Positions 24,924-33,386 of a stretch of 64,000 bases of DNA are shown here, in pieces. Each line of letters opens with the position of its first letter. Positions within the stretch are counted from its first letter, which is position 1. The position numbers and the translations under genes are program-made. The notes beneath the pieces are model-generated. The model was not told the origin of the DNA. It did not search any database and worked only from the letters and a program-made list of their open reading frames with translations. This DNA comes from Fretibacterium fastidiosum. Lineage in GTDB: Bacteria; Synergistota; Synergistia; Synergistales; Aminobacteriaceae. The DNA is taken from positions 124,001 through 188,000 of the forward strand of contig NZ_OZ209244.1 of the NCBI RefSeq assembly GCF_964642095.1, given 5' to 3'.

Positions 24924-25418
24924 TCATTTTCCCTGTTCAAAGGACAACACCAGGTAGAGCACGCCGCTCGGCTGCATGGCGAAGGGAAGCGTGAAGCTCT
25001 TCATGCCCGGCCCCTCGTTGGGGACGTTCTGGATCTTGTCCCCCACGATCAGCTGCGGCGGCGTCACGTCCACCCCCGCAAGGGCCGCCTGGATCAAGGC
25101 GCGCCCGCTGACCATGTTGGACAGCTCGCCCACGACGCTCATGGACATGGAGTCCTCCAGGTTCGGTGCGATCATCCCCCCCGACATCGCCGAGATGACG
25201 GAGTCGAAGCCGTCCTTGTCCAGCATGATGACGGCCGTTCCGCGGGCGTCTTCCCCCACGATCCCGATCAGGGCGGCCGCACAGATGTTGGCGACCTTTA
25301 TCCCCTGGGAGACCTGTGCTTTGTTCAAGGTGACCGAAAGCCCCACCTCTCGTCCCACAGACATGACGGACGAACCGAAGCTGTTGACGAGAGCAGCAAG
25401 TTTATCCATATTGGCCAT
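24924..25418 (-). CDS. CheX/CheC-family CheY-P phosphatase-like protein
   Basis: This 164-residue protein fits the CheC/CheX/FliY phosphatase fold that dephosphorylates CheY-P. The E-x2-N active-site signature is visible in SMSVVGELSNMVSGRAL (about residues 92-108). One such motif is present, as in CheX, rather than the two of CheC. It indicates a chemotactic lineage, although no other che gene is nearby. The start was taken at the first ATG (MANMDKL); the ATG three codons later is possible. Soluble, cytoplasmic. Confidence 0.82.
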   Translation of the reverse strand: MANMDKLAALVNSFGSSVMSVGREVGLSVTLNKAQVSQGIKVANICAAALIGIVGEDARGTAVIMLDKDGFDSVISAMSGGMIAPNLEDSMSMSVVGELSNMVSGRALIQAALAGVDVTPPQLIVGDKIQNVPNEGPGMKSFTLPFAMQPSGVLYLVLSFEQGK

Positions 25419-25492
25419 AGCGTTGAATGACTCCCTTCAAAACTGCCCCCTGCGCGCAAAGGGCTGTCCCGCGTGTTCTTTAAATCCCCAGT

Positions 25493-25981
25493 TTATGCTG
25501 AGGACGGAATTGTCGTCGCATCCACCCCGCGAATGGCGATCGCCCACGCTGCCAGGTCGTCCAGCGGCCGCGGAGGCACCCTCATCGAGTGCGGCAGAAG
25601 AAGCTGCCAGGGACGGGGACGGTGCAGCCGCCAGTAGAGCTCCCTCGCCTCCAGGGTGGTCCCCCGCTCGTCCACGCAGACGACCCGACAGGGCAGGGAA
25701 GCCGCTTTGAGCGCCTTCATCAGGACATGACAACAAGTGCCATCCCCCAGGACGACGGCCCTCGGCGCCCGGCGCGTCCCCTCCTCCAGGCACTCCCGCA
25801 GCCACGGCGAAAAGGTGCCCGCCGAACAGCTTTCGCGTCCGACCTTCTCCAGAAACGCCCCCAGCTCCTTCGCCGGGAAGACCCCGGAGAACAGGAGTTC
25901 CTTCGTCAGGGCCACCGCCGCGAACCCGATCTTGTCGCGCCCCGGGTCCAGCCCGAGGATCAGCGCATCGTGGATTCCCAT
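25493..25981 (-). CDS. YqgF/RuvX-like RNase H-fold protein
   Basis: This 162-residue protein begins with the RNase H-fold signature ILGLDPGRDKIGFAAV (about residues 8-23), resembling YqgF/RuvX Holliday-junction resolvase-like proteins involved in 16S rRNA processing. A second strand with an acidic residue is VVLGDGTCC and the last motif is RPLDDLAAWAIAI. The longest frame starts at 26026, deep inside the upstream acyltransferase gene. ATG 25981 places the start next to the conserved strand, with a 22-base overlap. It is divergent from housekeeping RuvX, so the exact role is uncertain. Confidence 0.7.
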   Translation of the reverse strand: MGIHDALILGLDPGRDKIGFAAVALTKELLFSGVFPAKELGAFLEKVGRESCSAGTFSPWLRECLEEGTRRAPRAVVLGDGTCCHVLMKALKAASLPCRVVCVDERGTTLEARELYWRLHRPRPWQLLLPHSMRVPPRPLDDLAAWAIAIRGVDATTIPSSA

Positions 25982-26838
25982 CGGTCCAAAAGCCACAGCC
26001 ATTGATCGGGATAGGTGCGGACCCACTCCTCCAAAACATTATGACACATCCGCAGGGACTTTTCCATATTGAATCCAAACGAATTTCCATCTTCGTCCAG
26101 TTCATCGCTCAGGACGTCCTGAAAGACGACGCGGTGGTGAATCCCGTCCGGGGCGCGCACGCAGAGGACGGGGACGACGGGGGCGCCGAACCGGCGGAAG
26201 AGCTTCACGATCCCCTCGTGGGCGCTGGCCGGCATCCCCAAAAACGGCACCACCACCCCGTCGGCGCGGGCGTCGAGGTCCTGAAGGATGCAGACGATGC
26301 CGTTCTGGCCGAGGGCGCGAAAGACCCCCCGCAGGCCCCCGCCCTCGCTGGGGATCATCGTCATGCCGGCGGCGCGGGTCCGCCGCCGCTGGATCAGGTC
26401 GTTCAGGCCGCCGCGGTTGCGCTGGGGCGTGTAGATGGGGACCAGCGGGTAGCCGGCCTGGACCACGCGGGCCCCCCCCATCTCCCAATTCCCCATGTGG
26501 GCGACCATGAGGAGCGCTCCATGGCCTCGCGCCAGGGCGCGGTCCAGATTTTCAATGCCCTCGATCGCCACGAGCTCCTGAAGCCTGGGCTTGAGGCGGT
26601 CCAGTCGCACGAACTCCGCAGCGGACCGGCCGAGGTTGGCGAAGGAGCGACGGACGATCCCACGCGCAAGCGTCACGCCAACCCCCAGGGCCTGGACGCA
26701 GCGCCGCTCGCAACGATCGACCTTCTTCCAGCTCAGGAGCCACAAGAGGCGCCCCAGGAGGCCGCCGAAGGCCACGGCCGCGCGGTGTGGCAGGGCCTCG
26801 ATCAAGGCGACGAGAAAGCCCACCGCGCGCTCTTCCAA
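25960..26838 (-). CDS. LpxL/HtrB-family lipid A acyltransferase
   Basis: This 292-residue inner-membrane protein would add a secondary acyl chain to lipid A precursor. The acyltransferase motif H-x4-E appears as AHMGNWEMG (about residues 114-122). The N-terminus has a hydrophobic anchor (VAFGGLLGRLLWLLSW), and the GGGLRGVFRALGQNGIVCILQDLD segment matches the family. It supports a lipopolysaccharide-bearing outer membrane. It lies 14 bases after the epimerase gene and overlaps the YqgF-like gene. Confidence 0.88.
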   Translation of the reverse strand: MEERAVGFLVALIEALPHRAAVAFGGLLGRLLWLLSWKKVDRCERRCVQALGVGVTLARGIVRRSFANLGRSAAEFVRLDRLKPRLQELVAIEGIENLDRALARGHGALLMVAHMGNWEMGGARVVQAGYPLVPIYTPQRNRGGLNDLIQRRRTRAAGMTMIPSEGGGLRGVFRALGQNGIVCILQDLDARADGVVVPFLGMPASAHEGIVKLFRRFGAPVVPVLCVRAPDGIHHRVVFQDVLSDELDEDGNSFGFNMEKSLRMCHNVLEEWVRTYPDQWLWLLDRWESTMR

Positions 26839-26852
26839 CAGGCCGCTTCCCC

Positions 26853-27260
26853 CTACGCCTGACGCTGGCAGAGCTCCAGCAGGACGCCACCCGTCGCCGC
26901 CGGATGGATGAAGGCGATCAGCGCGCCGCCCGCCCCCCTGCGGGGCTTCTCGTCGATCAGGCGCACGCCCTTCGCCTTCAGCTCGGCCAGCGCAGCCTCC
27001 AGGTCGTCCACGCGCAGCGCCATGTGGTGCATCCCCTCGCCCTTCTTGGCGATGAACTTCGCCACGGGGCTGTCCTCCGCCGTCGGCTCCAGAAGCTCCA
27101 CCTCGGAGTCCTTCAGGGGCAGGAAAGCCGTCTTCACCTTCTGCTCCGCAACCTCCTCAACGCCATGGCACGCGACCCCAAGCGTCCCCTCCCAGAACTC
27201 AAGCGCCGCGTCGATGCTCTTCACGGCGACGCCAATGTGATCGATGATCGTCGGTTTCAT
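26853..27260 (-). CDS. mce: Methylmalonyl-CoA epimerase (glyoxalase fold)
   Basis: This 135-residue vicinal-oxygen-chelate protein interconverts (2R)- and (2S)-methylmalonyl-CoA in propionyl-CoA/succinyl-CoA metabolism, a B12-linked pathway. Signature segments are IIDHIGVAVKSIDAALEFW at the N-terminus, EVELLEP near 55 and GEGMHHMALRVDDLEAAL near 75, with the last metal ligand in GGVLLELCQ. The frame is open to 27299, but ATG 27260 has a GGGGGGA site 6 bases ahead and gives the normal length. It leads a minus-strand run with the acyltransferase and YqgF-like genes. Confidence 0.92.
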   Translation of the reverse strand: MKPTIIDHIGVAVKSIDAALEFWEGTLGVACHGVEEVAEQKVKTAFLPLKDSEVELLEPTAEDSPVAKFIAKKGEGMHHMALRVDDLEAALAELKAKGVRLIDEKPRRGAGGALIAFIHPAATGGVLLELCQRQA

Positions 27261-27648
27261 CACGAGTCCCCCCTCTAAAAAATAACGGAACGAGTCCAAA
27301 GACCTCGCTCTATTTTAAGGCCAACCCCTCATCCGGCGCAAGGGAAGAACCTGCGTCCCAATCCACCTGTCATCCTGAACATCCCCGCACGCCACCAGCT
27401 TACGATATCCGGCCCTCGTGCGCCACCCCCATGCCGGGTGGTTTTGCGGGTAGTTTTTGCCATGCCGACCCCACGGCACACCCGCCACCGAGGGGCATGG
27501 GACGAGGCCGCGGCGCACAAAGAACCCCGCAGGATGTTGTACAATAGAAGGGTAATACAGAAGGACAGGATGACTTGAGTTTTTTCGTCAACACAATCGG
27601 GCGGGCGGAGTTTCTCCCTGGCGCCCGCCAACGCAGGAGGTAACGGAC
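27261..27648. other. Divergent intergenic region
   Basis: This separates the epimerase gene (minus) from the YvyF-like gene (plus). A possible -10 box TACAAT lies at 27540-27545 without a good -35. I see no RNA gene, repeat or credible small gene here. Confidence 0.5.
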
Positions 27649-28038
27649 ATGGCTTTGATAACGTGCAGACTGTGCCGCAAGATATTCACCGCAGCGGCCG
27701 GAAGGGTGTGCCCTGAGTGCCAGAAGCGCCTCGACGACCTCTACCTCGACGTCCGCAACTACCTGAGGGACAACCCGAAGGTGGCCTTCAACGTCGAGAC
27801 CCTGGCCGACGCGCTGGGAGCGGACATCCGCGACGTGCAGGGGCTGGTGGACCTGGGCTACCTGGAGCGCGACCTGCCGCGCGGCGGCGAGCTGCAGGAG
27901 AACGACAGCCGACAGAAGCTGGCGAAGGAGTTCGAGCAGTCCTTGACCCAGATGCGGGCGGCCGCGGCGGCTGCGGCCCAGCGCAAGCCCGTCTCCTACG
28001 GCCAGGAGCTGTACAGCGACAAGGGCAGGAAGAAGTAG
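27649..28038 (+). CDS. YvyF-like flagellar-operon zinc-ribbon protein
   Basis: This 129-residue protein starts with a zinc ribbon (CRLCRKIFTAAAGRVCPECQ, about residues 6-25), then a helix-turn-helix-like segment (VAFNVETLADALGADIRDVQGLVDLGYL) and a coiled Ala/Gln-rich tail ending GRKK. This matches the small YvyF proteins often encoded in flagellar operons, of unproven regulatory function. It has a GGAGG ribosome site and is followed after 9 bases by the prepilin peptidase gene, so the two are likely co-transcribed. Confidence 0.8.
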   Translation: MALITCRLCRKIFTAAAGRVCPECQKRLDDLYLDVRNYLRDNPKVAFNVETLADALGADIRDVQGLVDLGYLERDLPRGGELQENDSRQKLAKEFEQSLTQMRAAAAAAAQRKPVSYGQELYSDKGRKK

Positions 28039-28047
28039 AGCCCGTCC

Positions 28048-28875
28048 ATGCCCGAAGAGTCTGCGTTTCCCATCTTCGTCGCGCTGACCGCAGCGCTTGG
28101 GGCCTGCATGGGCTCTTTCCTGAACGTCGTGGCGCACCGCAGCATCGAGGGGCGCCCGTGGTGGGGGAAGGAGCGTTCGACCTGCGAAGCCTGCGGCCAC
28201 GTCCTCACGCCCTGCGAGCTGATCCCGATACTCTCATGGTTTTTCCAGAGGGGGCGCTGCCGATCCTGCGGCGCGTCGCTCTCCCCGCGCTATCTGCTGG
28301 TGGAGCTCATCGGAGCGGCCGGAGCCGCCGGAGTCGCCTGGCGGTGGGGCCCCTCCTGGGCCGGCGCCCTCGTCCTGTTCGCGTTCTTCAGCCTCCTTTT
28401 GAACGCGCTGACCGACTTCGAGTCCGGCGACGTGTTCGACGCCTTCGCCCTGGCCCCCGGCGCAGTGGGGATGCTCCTGCGCTGTGCCGGCGGACGCGAG
28501 GCGCTGTTGGACGGGCTGGCGGGCGCGGCCGTGGGCTGGGGGGCCTTCGCCGCCATCATCCTGATCACCGTCCTCGTCCTCTCCCGCGAGGGCATGGGCT
28601 GGGGCGACGCCTTCTTCATGGGCGGCATGGGGGCCGTCATGGGGTGGAAGCTCACCCTCCTGGCCTTCTACCTCGGCATCATGGTTGGAGGGTTCGGCAT
28701 CGTCCTCCTGATGCTGCTGGGCCGCGTGCGATGGGGGCGGGGGGACGCCGTCCCGCTGGTCCCCTACCTGGCGGTGGGGTGTTACCTGACGCTCCTCTGG
28801 GGACCGCAGATCCTGGGCTTCATCGGCCAGCGCTTCCCCAACCCGGCGGCGTTCCTCCCCTCCTGGCCGTTCTGA
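28048..28875 (+). CDS. pilD: Prepilin peptidase / N-methyltransferase (type IV leader peptidase)
   Basis: This 275-residue inner-membrane aspartyl protease cleaves and methylates type IV prepilins or related pseudopilins. The N-terminal domain has GACMGSFLNVVAHRSIEG and the paired zinc motif CEACGHVLTPCELIP plus CRSCGASLSPRY. The first catalytic Asp is in LTDFESGDVFD and the second in GMGWGDAFFMGGMGA, matching the GxGD motif. Seven to eight helices follow. No pilin genes are in the window. A strong terminator lies about 65 bases downstream. Confidence 0.93.
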   Translation: MPEESAFPIFVALTAALGACMGSFLNVVAHRSIEGRPWWGKERSTCEACGHVLTPCELIPILSWFFQRGRCRSCGASLSPRYLLVELIGAAGAAGVAWRWGPSWAGALVLFAFFSLLLNALTDFESGDVFDAFALAPGAVGMLLRCAGGREALLDGLAGAAVGWGAFAAIILITVLVLSREGMGWGDAFFMGGMGAVMGWKLTLLAFYLGIMVGGFGIVLLMLLGRVRWGRGDAVPLVPYLAVGCYLTLLWGPQILGFIGQRFPNPAAFLPSWPF

Positions 28876-28939
28876 CTTGAGTGCTCGAGTGGGTAACGCG
28901 CCAATGACTGCAAGCGCAATGGCATAAAGTGCAACGCAT

Positions 28940-28982
28940 AAAGAAGGGGGCCGTCCCGGCGGACGGCCCCCTTCTTTGTTTC
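28940..28982 (+). terminator. Intrinsic terminator after the prepilin peptidase gene
   Basis: A 15-bp perfect stem (28941-28955 with 28962-28976) is followed by TTTGTTTCGTT on the plus strand. Confidence 0.88.
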
Positions 28983-29073
28983 GTTGGTGTCATCCACCTC
29001 AGTCGCCCCTCACAGCGGGGAGGACGGGGAGTCATGCATGAGCGGCAATGGTGCCCCTCTCGTGTAGCCCCCG

Positions 29074-29832
29074 CTAGCGGGCCTCGTGGGAGCGCGGCTC
29101 CTCGTCTCGGGCCTCGGGGCGCAGCAGCCAGCGTCCCCAGTCGAAGTGAAGGAGCCCGCTCAGGACATAGGCAAAGAAGAGAAAGAGCGGGGCTGCGTTC
29201 CTGAGGAACGCGAAGGAGAGGACCAGGAGCGAGGAGAGCGCGAGGCACTTCCTCCGGTCCGCGCTGCGCTTCGTCAGCCTCTTGAGGTTGGCGTAGGGGA
29301 TGCTGGAGATCATGAGGAAGCCCGTCAGCGCCAGGACCGCCGCCATCGCCCCTGCGGGCAGGTCCGCGCCCGCCAGCACGAAGGAGGAAACGAAGAGCCC
29401 CCCCGCCGGAGCGGGCAGCCCCTGGAAGGGGCCGGGGACGTGGACCACGTTGAACCGCGCGAGCCTCAGCGCGGTGCACAGCGCGAAGAAGCAGGCCGCA
29501 GCCGCCCCCAGAAGGCCGCCAAAGCCGCGGAGGGAGGTCTGAAAGATCAGGATAGAGGGCGCGACGCCAAAGCTGACCAGATCGGCCAGGCTGTCGAACT
29601 CAAGCCCGAACTGGGAGCCGCCGCCCAGCATGCGGGCCACCTTGCCGTCCATGCCGTCGAAGATCACGGCGAAGAAGACCAGCCACGCCGCCGGGACGAA
29701 CATCCCCTGCGTCGTCAGCATCAGCGAGAACACCCCGCACAGCAGGTTCCCGCTGGTGACCATATTGGGCGCGATCTGTCGAAACTCCAGCGGCTTGCGC
29801 GCCGAACCTCGTTTTCTCCTGAAGAAACTCAT
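29074..29832 (-). CDS. pssA: CDP-diacylglycerol-serine O-phosphatidyltransferase
   Basis: This 252-residue inner-membrane enzyme makes phosphatidylserine from CDP-diacylglycerol and serine. The CDP-alcohol phosphotransferase motif D-G-x2-A-R-x8-G-x3-D-x3-D is visible as DGKVARMLGGGSQFGLEFDS followed by LADLVSFG (about residues 62-90). The start ATG overlaps the psd stop by 4 bases (ATGA), so the two are translationally coupled and supply phosphatidylethanolamine. Confidence 0.95.
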   Translation of the reverse strand: MSFFRRKRGSARKPLEFRQIAPNMVTSGNLLCGVFSLMLTTQGMFVPAAWLVFFAVIFDGMDGKVARMLGGGSQFGLEFDSLADLVSFGVAPSILIFQTSLRGFGGLLGAAAACFFALCTALRLARFNVVHVPGPFQGLPAPAGGLFVSSFVLAGADLPAGAMAAVLALTGFLMISSIPYANLKRLTKRSADRRKCLALSSLLVLSFAFLRNAAPLFLFFAYVLSGLLHFDWGRWLLRPEARDEEPRSHEAR

Positions 29833-30449
29833 CGTTCCACCTCTCCTATGAGGGAGACTCCGGCATACACCTTATCTCCAATCTTGACTGTCAATCTTAC
29901 CTCCCTGGGAAGGTAGATGTCAACTCTGGACCCCAGGCGAATCATCCCATAGCGCTGCCCCGCCTCCAGGACGTCACCCAGCTTCAGGCGACAGACGATG
30001 CGCCGCGCAAGCAGTCCCGCGATCTGCACCATCATGACCGGACCACGGGGCGTCGAGAGGCCGACGAAGTTGCGCTCGTTGACCTCGGAGGCCTTCGCGG
30101 CGAAGGCAGCGACCTTCTTTCCCGGAACGTAGTCCAGAAAAGCCACCTGCCCCGCGCAGGGGGCCCGGTTCACGTGGACGCTGAAAACGTTCATGAAGAC
30201 CCCCACCCGGACGGCGGGCCCCGTGAAGGGGTGCTCGACCTCCAAAATCTCAACGACGCGCCCGTCCGCCGGGGAGAAAAAGGCGTTTTCCCGATCCGGC
30301 GTGCTGCGGTCCGGGTCGCGGAAGAACCAAAGGACGAAGAGCGTGAACGCCCCCATCGCCGCCCCCAGGGCGAGGGAGAAAAGGGCGGCAAACGCCGTCA
30401 GCAGGACGGAGGCCGCAATCGTGAAGAACCCGTCTCTGGCAAACCTCAT
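29829..30449 (-). CDS. psd: Phosphatidylserine decarboxylase proenzyme, short form
   Basis: This 206-residue enzyme decarboxylates phosphatidylserine to phosphatidylethanolamine. It is the compact class (about 210 residues) with two N-terminal hydrophobic helices, FFSPADGRVVEI, VFMNVFSVHVNRAP and the self-cleavage site Gly-Ser in MIRLGSRVDIYLP (about residue 175), where the pyruvoyl group forms. The open frame extends further upstream, but ATG 30449 follows an AAGGAG site and begins 10 bases after gyrA ends. Operon order gyrA, psd, pssA. Confidence 0.95.
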   Translation of the reverse strand: MRFARDGFFTIAASVLLTAFAALFSLALGAAMGAFTLFVLWFFRDPDRSTPDRENAFFSPADGRVVEILEVEHPFTGPAVRVGVFMNVFSVHVNRAPCAGQVAFLDYVPGKKVAAFAAKASEVNERNFVGLSTPRGPVMMVQIAGLLARRIVCRLKLGDVLEAGQRYGMIRLGSRVDIYLPREVRLTVKIGDKVYAGVSLIGEVER

Positions 30450-30459
30450 GGCAAACTCC

Positions 30460-32985
30460 TTACGTCGGGTCGGAGCCTTCAAAGGGCAGGCTGCGCGTCT
30501 CGCCGTCCTCCGGCTCACCGGACCGGAGCGCGTCCGCGCGCACGACGCTGCAGTCCGCCACCAGGTCCCCTTCGTCGAGGCGCACCGTGATGTCCCCCGT
30601 GGCGGCACGACCGAGCAGCCGGATCTCCTGAACCGCCACCCGGATCATGCGCCCGCGGACGGTGACGGCAATCATCTCGTCCTGCTCGTGCACCGCGTGG
30701 CAGGCCACGAGGCGCCCCGTCCTCTCCGATATCTTCATCGCCAGCATCCCGCCCGTGGCCCGGTGGTGGGGCGTGAACTCGTCAAAGCGCGTGCGCTTCC
30801 CCACCCCCCGCTCGCTCAGCAGCATGACGTCCTCGCCGTCGCCCGCCACGTCGCAGCTGATGATGTGGTCGTCCCCCGCAAGGTTCATGGCGCGGACGCC
30901 CCTTGCGCTGCGGCCCATGGGCCGAAACTCCTCCTCCGGGACGCGCAGGGCCTTCGCCCCCGCCGTCATCAGCAGGAGGTCGTCCCTGCCCCGGGTCAGG
31001 CGCACCTGGGCAATCTCGTCCCCCTCGTCCAGGGTGATGACGCGGCGGGGCCGGTTGGAGTCCATGAGCTCGGAAAAGGGGACGCGCTTCGCGATGGCGC
31101 ACCGCGTGAGGAAGAAGGCGTACCGCCACTTCTCCCCTCCCGCCTCCTCGCTGGCCAGCGTCACCACCGTCTCGCCGTCCTCCAGGGGCAGGAGGGAGGC
31201 GATCTGCCGGCCCTTTCCTCCCGATCGGGTTTCCGGGATGGCGAAGCCCCGCAGCGACATGACCCTGCCCCGGTTCGTGAAGAAGTAGAGGTCGCGGTGG
31301 GTGTGGGTGACGCAGACCATGGCGGCGCTGTCGTCCTCCCGCACCGCCGCGCCCTTGCGCCCCTTGCCGCCGCGCCCCTGCAGCGCGTAGGACTCCAGGT
31401 CCTGACGCCTCAGCAGGCCGTCCTTCGAGAGGACCACGACGATGTCACTCTCCGGGATCAACTGCTCGTCCGGCGTCTCCAGGTAGCTGTCCAGGATCTC
31501 CGTCCTCCGCTCGTCCCCGAAGCGCTTCCCCAGGTCCGCCAGCTCGTCCCGGATCACCCCGTCCAGCGTCCGGGGATCCCCCAGAATCCTCTCGTAGGAC
31601 GCGATGTCCGCCTGAAGCTGGCGCATCTCCTCCTCCAGTTTCTCGCGCTGCAAGCCCGTGAGGCGGCGCAGGCGCATGTCCAAAATCGCCTGGGCCTGAA
31701 GCTGGGAGAATCCAAACCGGTCGATCAGCCCCCGCTCCGCCACGTCGTCGTTCGCGGCCTCCCGGATGAGGCGGATCACCTCGTCGATCCGGTCCACCGC
31801 CCTCAGCAGCCCCTCGACGATGTGGGCCCGCGCCGAGGCCTTGTTCAGCCGGAACTGGGTCCTGCGGCGCACCACATCGCGCCGGTAGCTCAGGAAGAGC
31901 CCCAGGATGCTCGCCAGGGGCAGGAGCCTTGGGGTCTGCCGGTCCAGGGCCAGGTTGATGACGCCGAACGTCGCCTGGAGCTGCGTGCGCTTGTAGAGCT
32001 GGCGCATCACAAGGTCCGGGTTGGCGTCCCGGCTCAGCTCCAGGACGATCCGCATCCCCTCCCGGTTCGACTCGTCGCGGATGTCCTGAATCCCGTCGAT
32101 GACCTTGTCCTGGGCCGCCTTCACCATCGTCTCGATCAGCGTGGTCTTGTTCACCGCGTAGGGGATATCGGTGACGATGACGTTCACCTTGCCGCGCCTG
32201 CCGTCCTCCACGTGCATCCGGCCGCGGACGATAACCTTGCCGCGGCCCGTCCTGTAGGCGTCGTAGATGCCCTGCCGCCCCAGGATCTGGCCTCCCGTGG
32301 GGAAGTCCGGTCCCGGCAGCCGCTCCATGAGGTCCGCCAGGCTGGCCTCCGCCGGGTTGATCCCCTCCTCGAGGAGCCAGCAGAGGACGTCCGTCACCTC
32401 CCGCAGGTTGTGGGGCGGGATGTTCGTCGCCATGCCGACGGCGATGCCCGTGCTCCCGTTCACCAGCAGGTTGGGCAGGACGGAGGGAAGGGAGAGGGGC
32501 TCCTTGAGGGACTCGTCGAAGTTCGGCCCCCACTCCACGGTGTCCTCGTCGATGTCCGCCAGCATCAGCTCGCCCAGCTCGTGAAGCCGGGCCTCCGTGT
32601 AACGCATGGCCGCGGCCCGGTCCCCGTCCACGGACCCGAAGTTGCCCTGCCCGTCCACCAGGCAGTACCGCAGGCTCCAGTCCTGCGCCAAGCGCACCAT
32701 GGTGTCGTAGATGGAGCTGTCGCCATGAGGATGATACTTACCCATCGTCTCTCCGACGATGCGGGCGGACTTTTTATAGGCGGAATTGTGGCGGAGCCCC
32801 AACTCGGACATCGCGTAGAGCACCCTGCGCTGTACCGGCTTCAGTCCGTCGCGCACGTCCGGCAGGGCCCGGCCGACGATGACGCTCATCGCGTAGTTGA
32901 GGTAGCTGTCCTTGATCTCCCCCACCAGCGGTAGGGAAAGGATCCGCTCCCCCGCCCGCTGCCCCTCGATCTTCTCTTCCGACAT
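30460..32985 (-). CDS. gyrA: DNA gyrase subunit A
   Basis: The 841-residue protein is the breakage-reunion subunit of type IIA topoisomerase. Near residue 100 it has the quinolone-region sequence HGDSSIYDTMVRLAQ, with the catalytic Tyr shortly after in AMRYTEARL. The C-terminal beta-pinwheel contains a GyrA-box-like QGRGGKG, differing from the usual QRRGGKG at the second position; the box and domain length favour GyrA over ParC. The longest frame starts at 33054, but ATG 32985 (SEEKIEGQ) follows a GGGAGGT site and gives the normal N-terminus. The first gene of the gyrA-psd-pssA operon. Confidence 0.93.
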   Translation of the reverse strand: MSEEKIEGQRAGERILSLPLVGEIKDSYLNYAMSVIVGRALPDVRDGLKPVQRRVLYAMSELGLRHNSAYKKSARIVGETMGKYHPHGDSSIYDTMVRLAQDWSLRYCLVDGQGNFGSVDGDRAAAMRYTEARLHELGELMLADIDEDTVEWGPNFDESLKEPLSLPSVLPNLLVNGSTGIAVGMATNIPPHNLREVTDVLCWLLEEGINPAEASLADLMERLPGPDFPTGGQILGRQGIYDAYRTGRGKVIVRGRMHVEDGRRGKVNVIVTDIPYAVNKTTLIETMVKAAQDKVIDGIQDIRDESNREGMRIVLELSRDANPDLVMRQLYKRTQLQATFGVINLALDRQTPRLLPLASILGLFLSYRRDVVRRRTQFRLNKASARAHIVEGLLRAVDRIDEVIRLIREAANDDVAERGLIDRFGFSQLQAQAILDMRLRRLTGLQREKLEEEMRQLQADIASYERILGDPRTLDGVIRDELADLGKRFGDERRTEILDSYLETPDEQLIPESDIVVVLSKDGLLRRQDLESYALQGRGGKGRKGAAVREDDSAAMVCVTHTHRDLYFFTNRGRVMSLRGFAIPETRSGGKGRQIASLLPLEDGETVVTLASEEAGGEKWRYAFFLTRCAIAKRVPFSELMDSNRPRRVITLDEGDEIAQVRLTRGRDDLLLMTAGAKALRVPEEEFRPMGRSARGVRAMNLAGDDHIISCDVAGDGEDVMLLSERGVGKRTRFDEFTPHHRATGGMLAMKISERTGRLVACHAVHEQDEMIAVTVRGRMIRVAVQEIRLLGRAATGDITVRLDEGDLVADCSVVRADALRSGEPEDGETRSLPFEGSDPT

Positions 32986-33386
32986 AAAATCAATGACCTC
33001 CCAAAAACTCTCCAGCACAACCCGGAGCGTCGGGCCGACGCGCGGCTCGCTCATACGTTCACGATAGCCTTACGTCCTATTTTAACACGAGGGACGGACG
33101 AAAAACGGCATTGGACGCCATTCATGCCGCTTTTTGCGCAAAAACACCGCGCCGCTTCTGCTAAAATACAGAGCGCAAGCGATGGCTCAGGCACGCCGGA
33201 GAGGGGCCTTTTCCCCGTGCGGCCAAGGGCCTTTTGGACATCGACAAAAGGGGGACCCTTCGACGCTGCGGTCGGGCTCCACGGGTTCTGCATGGCATGG
33301 CGGAGCGGCTCGCCTGGGCACAGGCGGACCGCCAACGAAGGGTTCGTTCGCGTCAAATTCGCATGAAATGGGGGTTTGCTCTCAAA
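32986..33386. other. Divergent intergenic region between gyrA and the beta-lactamase-fold gene
   Basis: A possible gyrA promoter has TAAAAT at 33079-33084 on the minus strand with only a weak GTTTTT at -35. On the plus strand a TAAAAT-like sequence lies near 33171. Several open frames exist but none has a ribosome site or recognisable product. Confidence 0.4.
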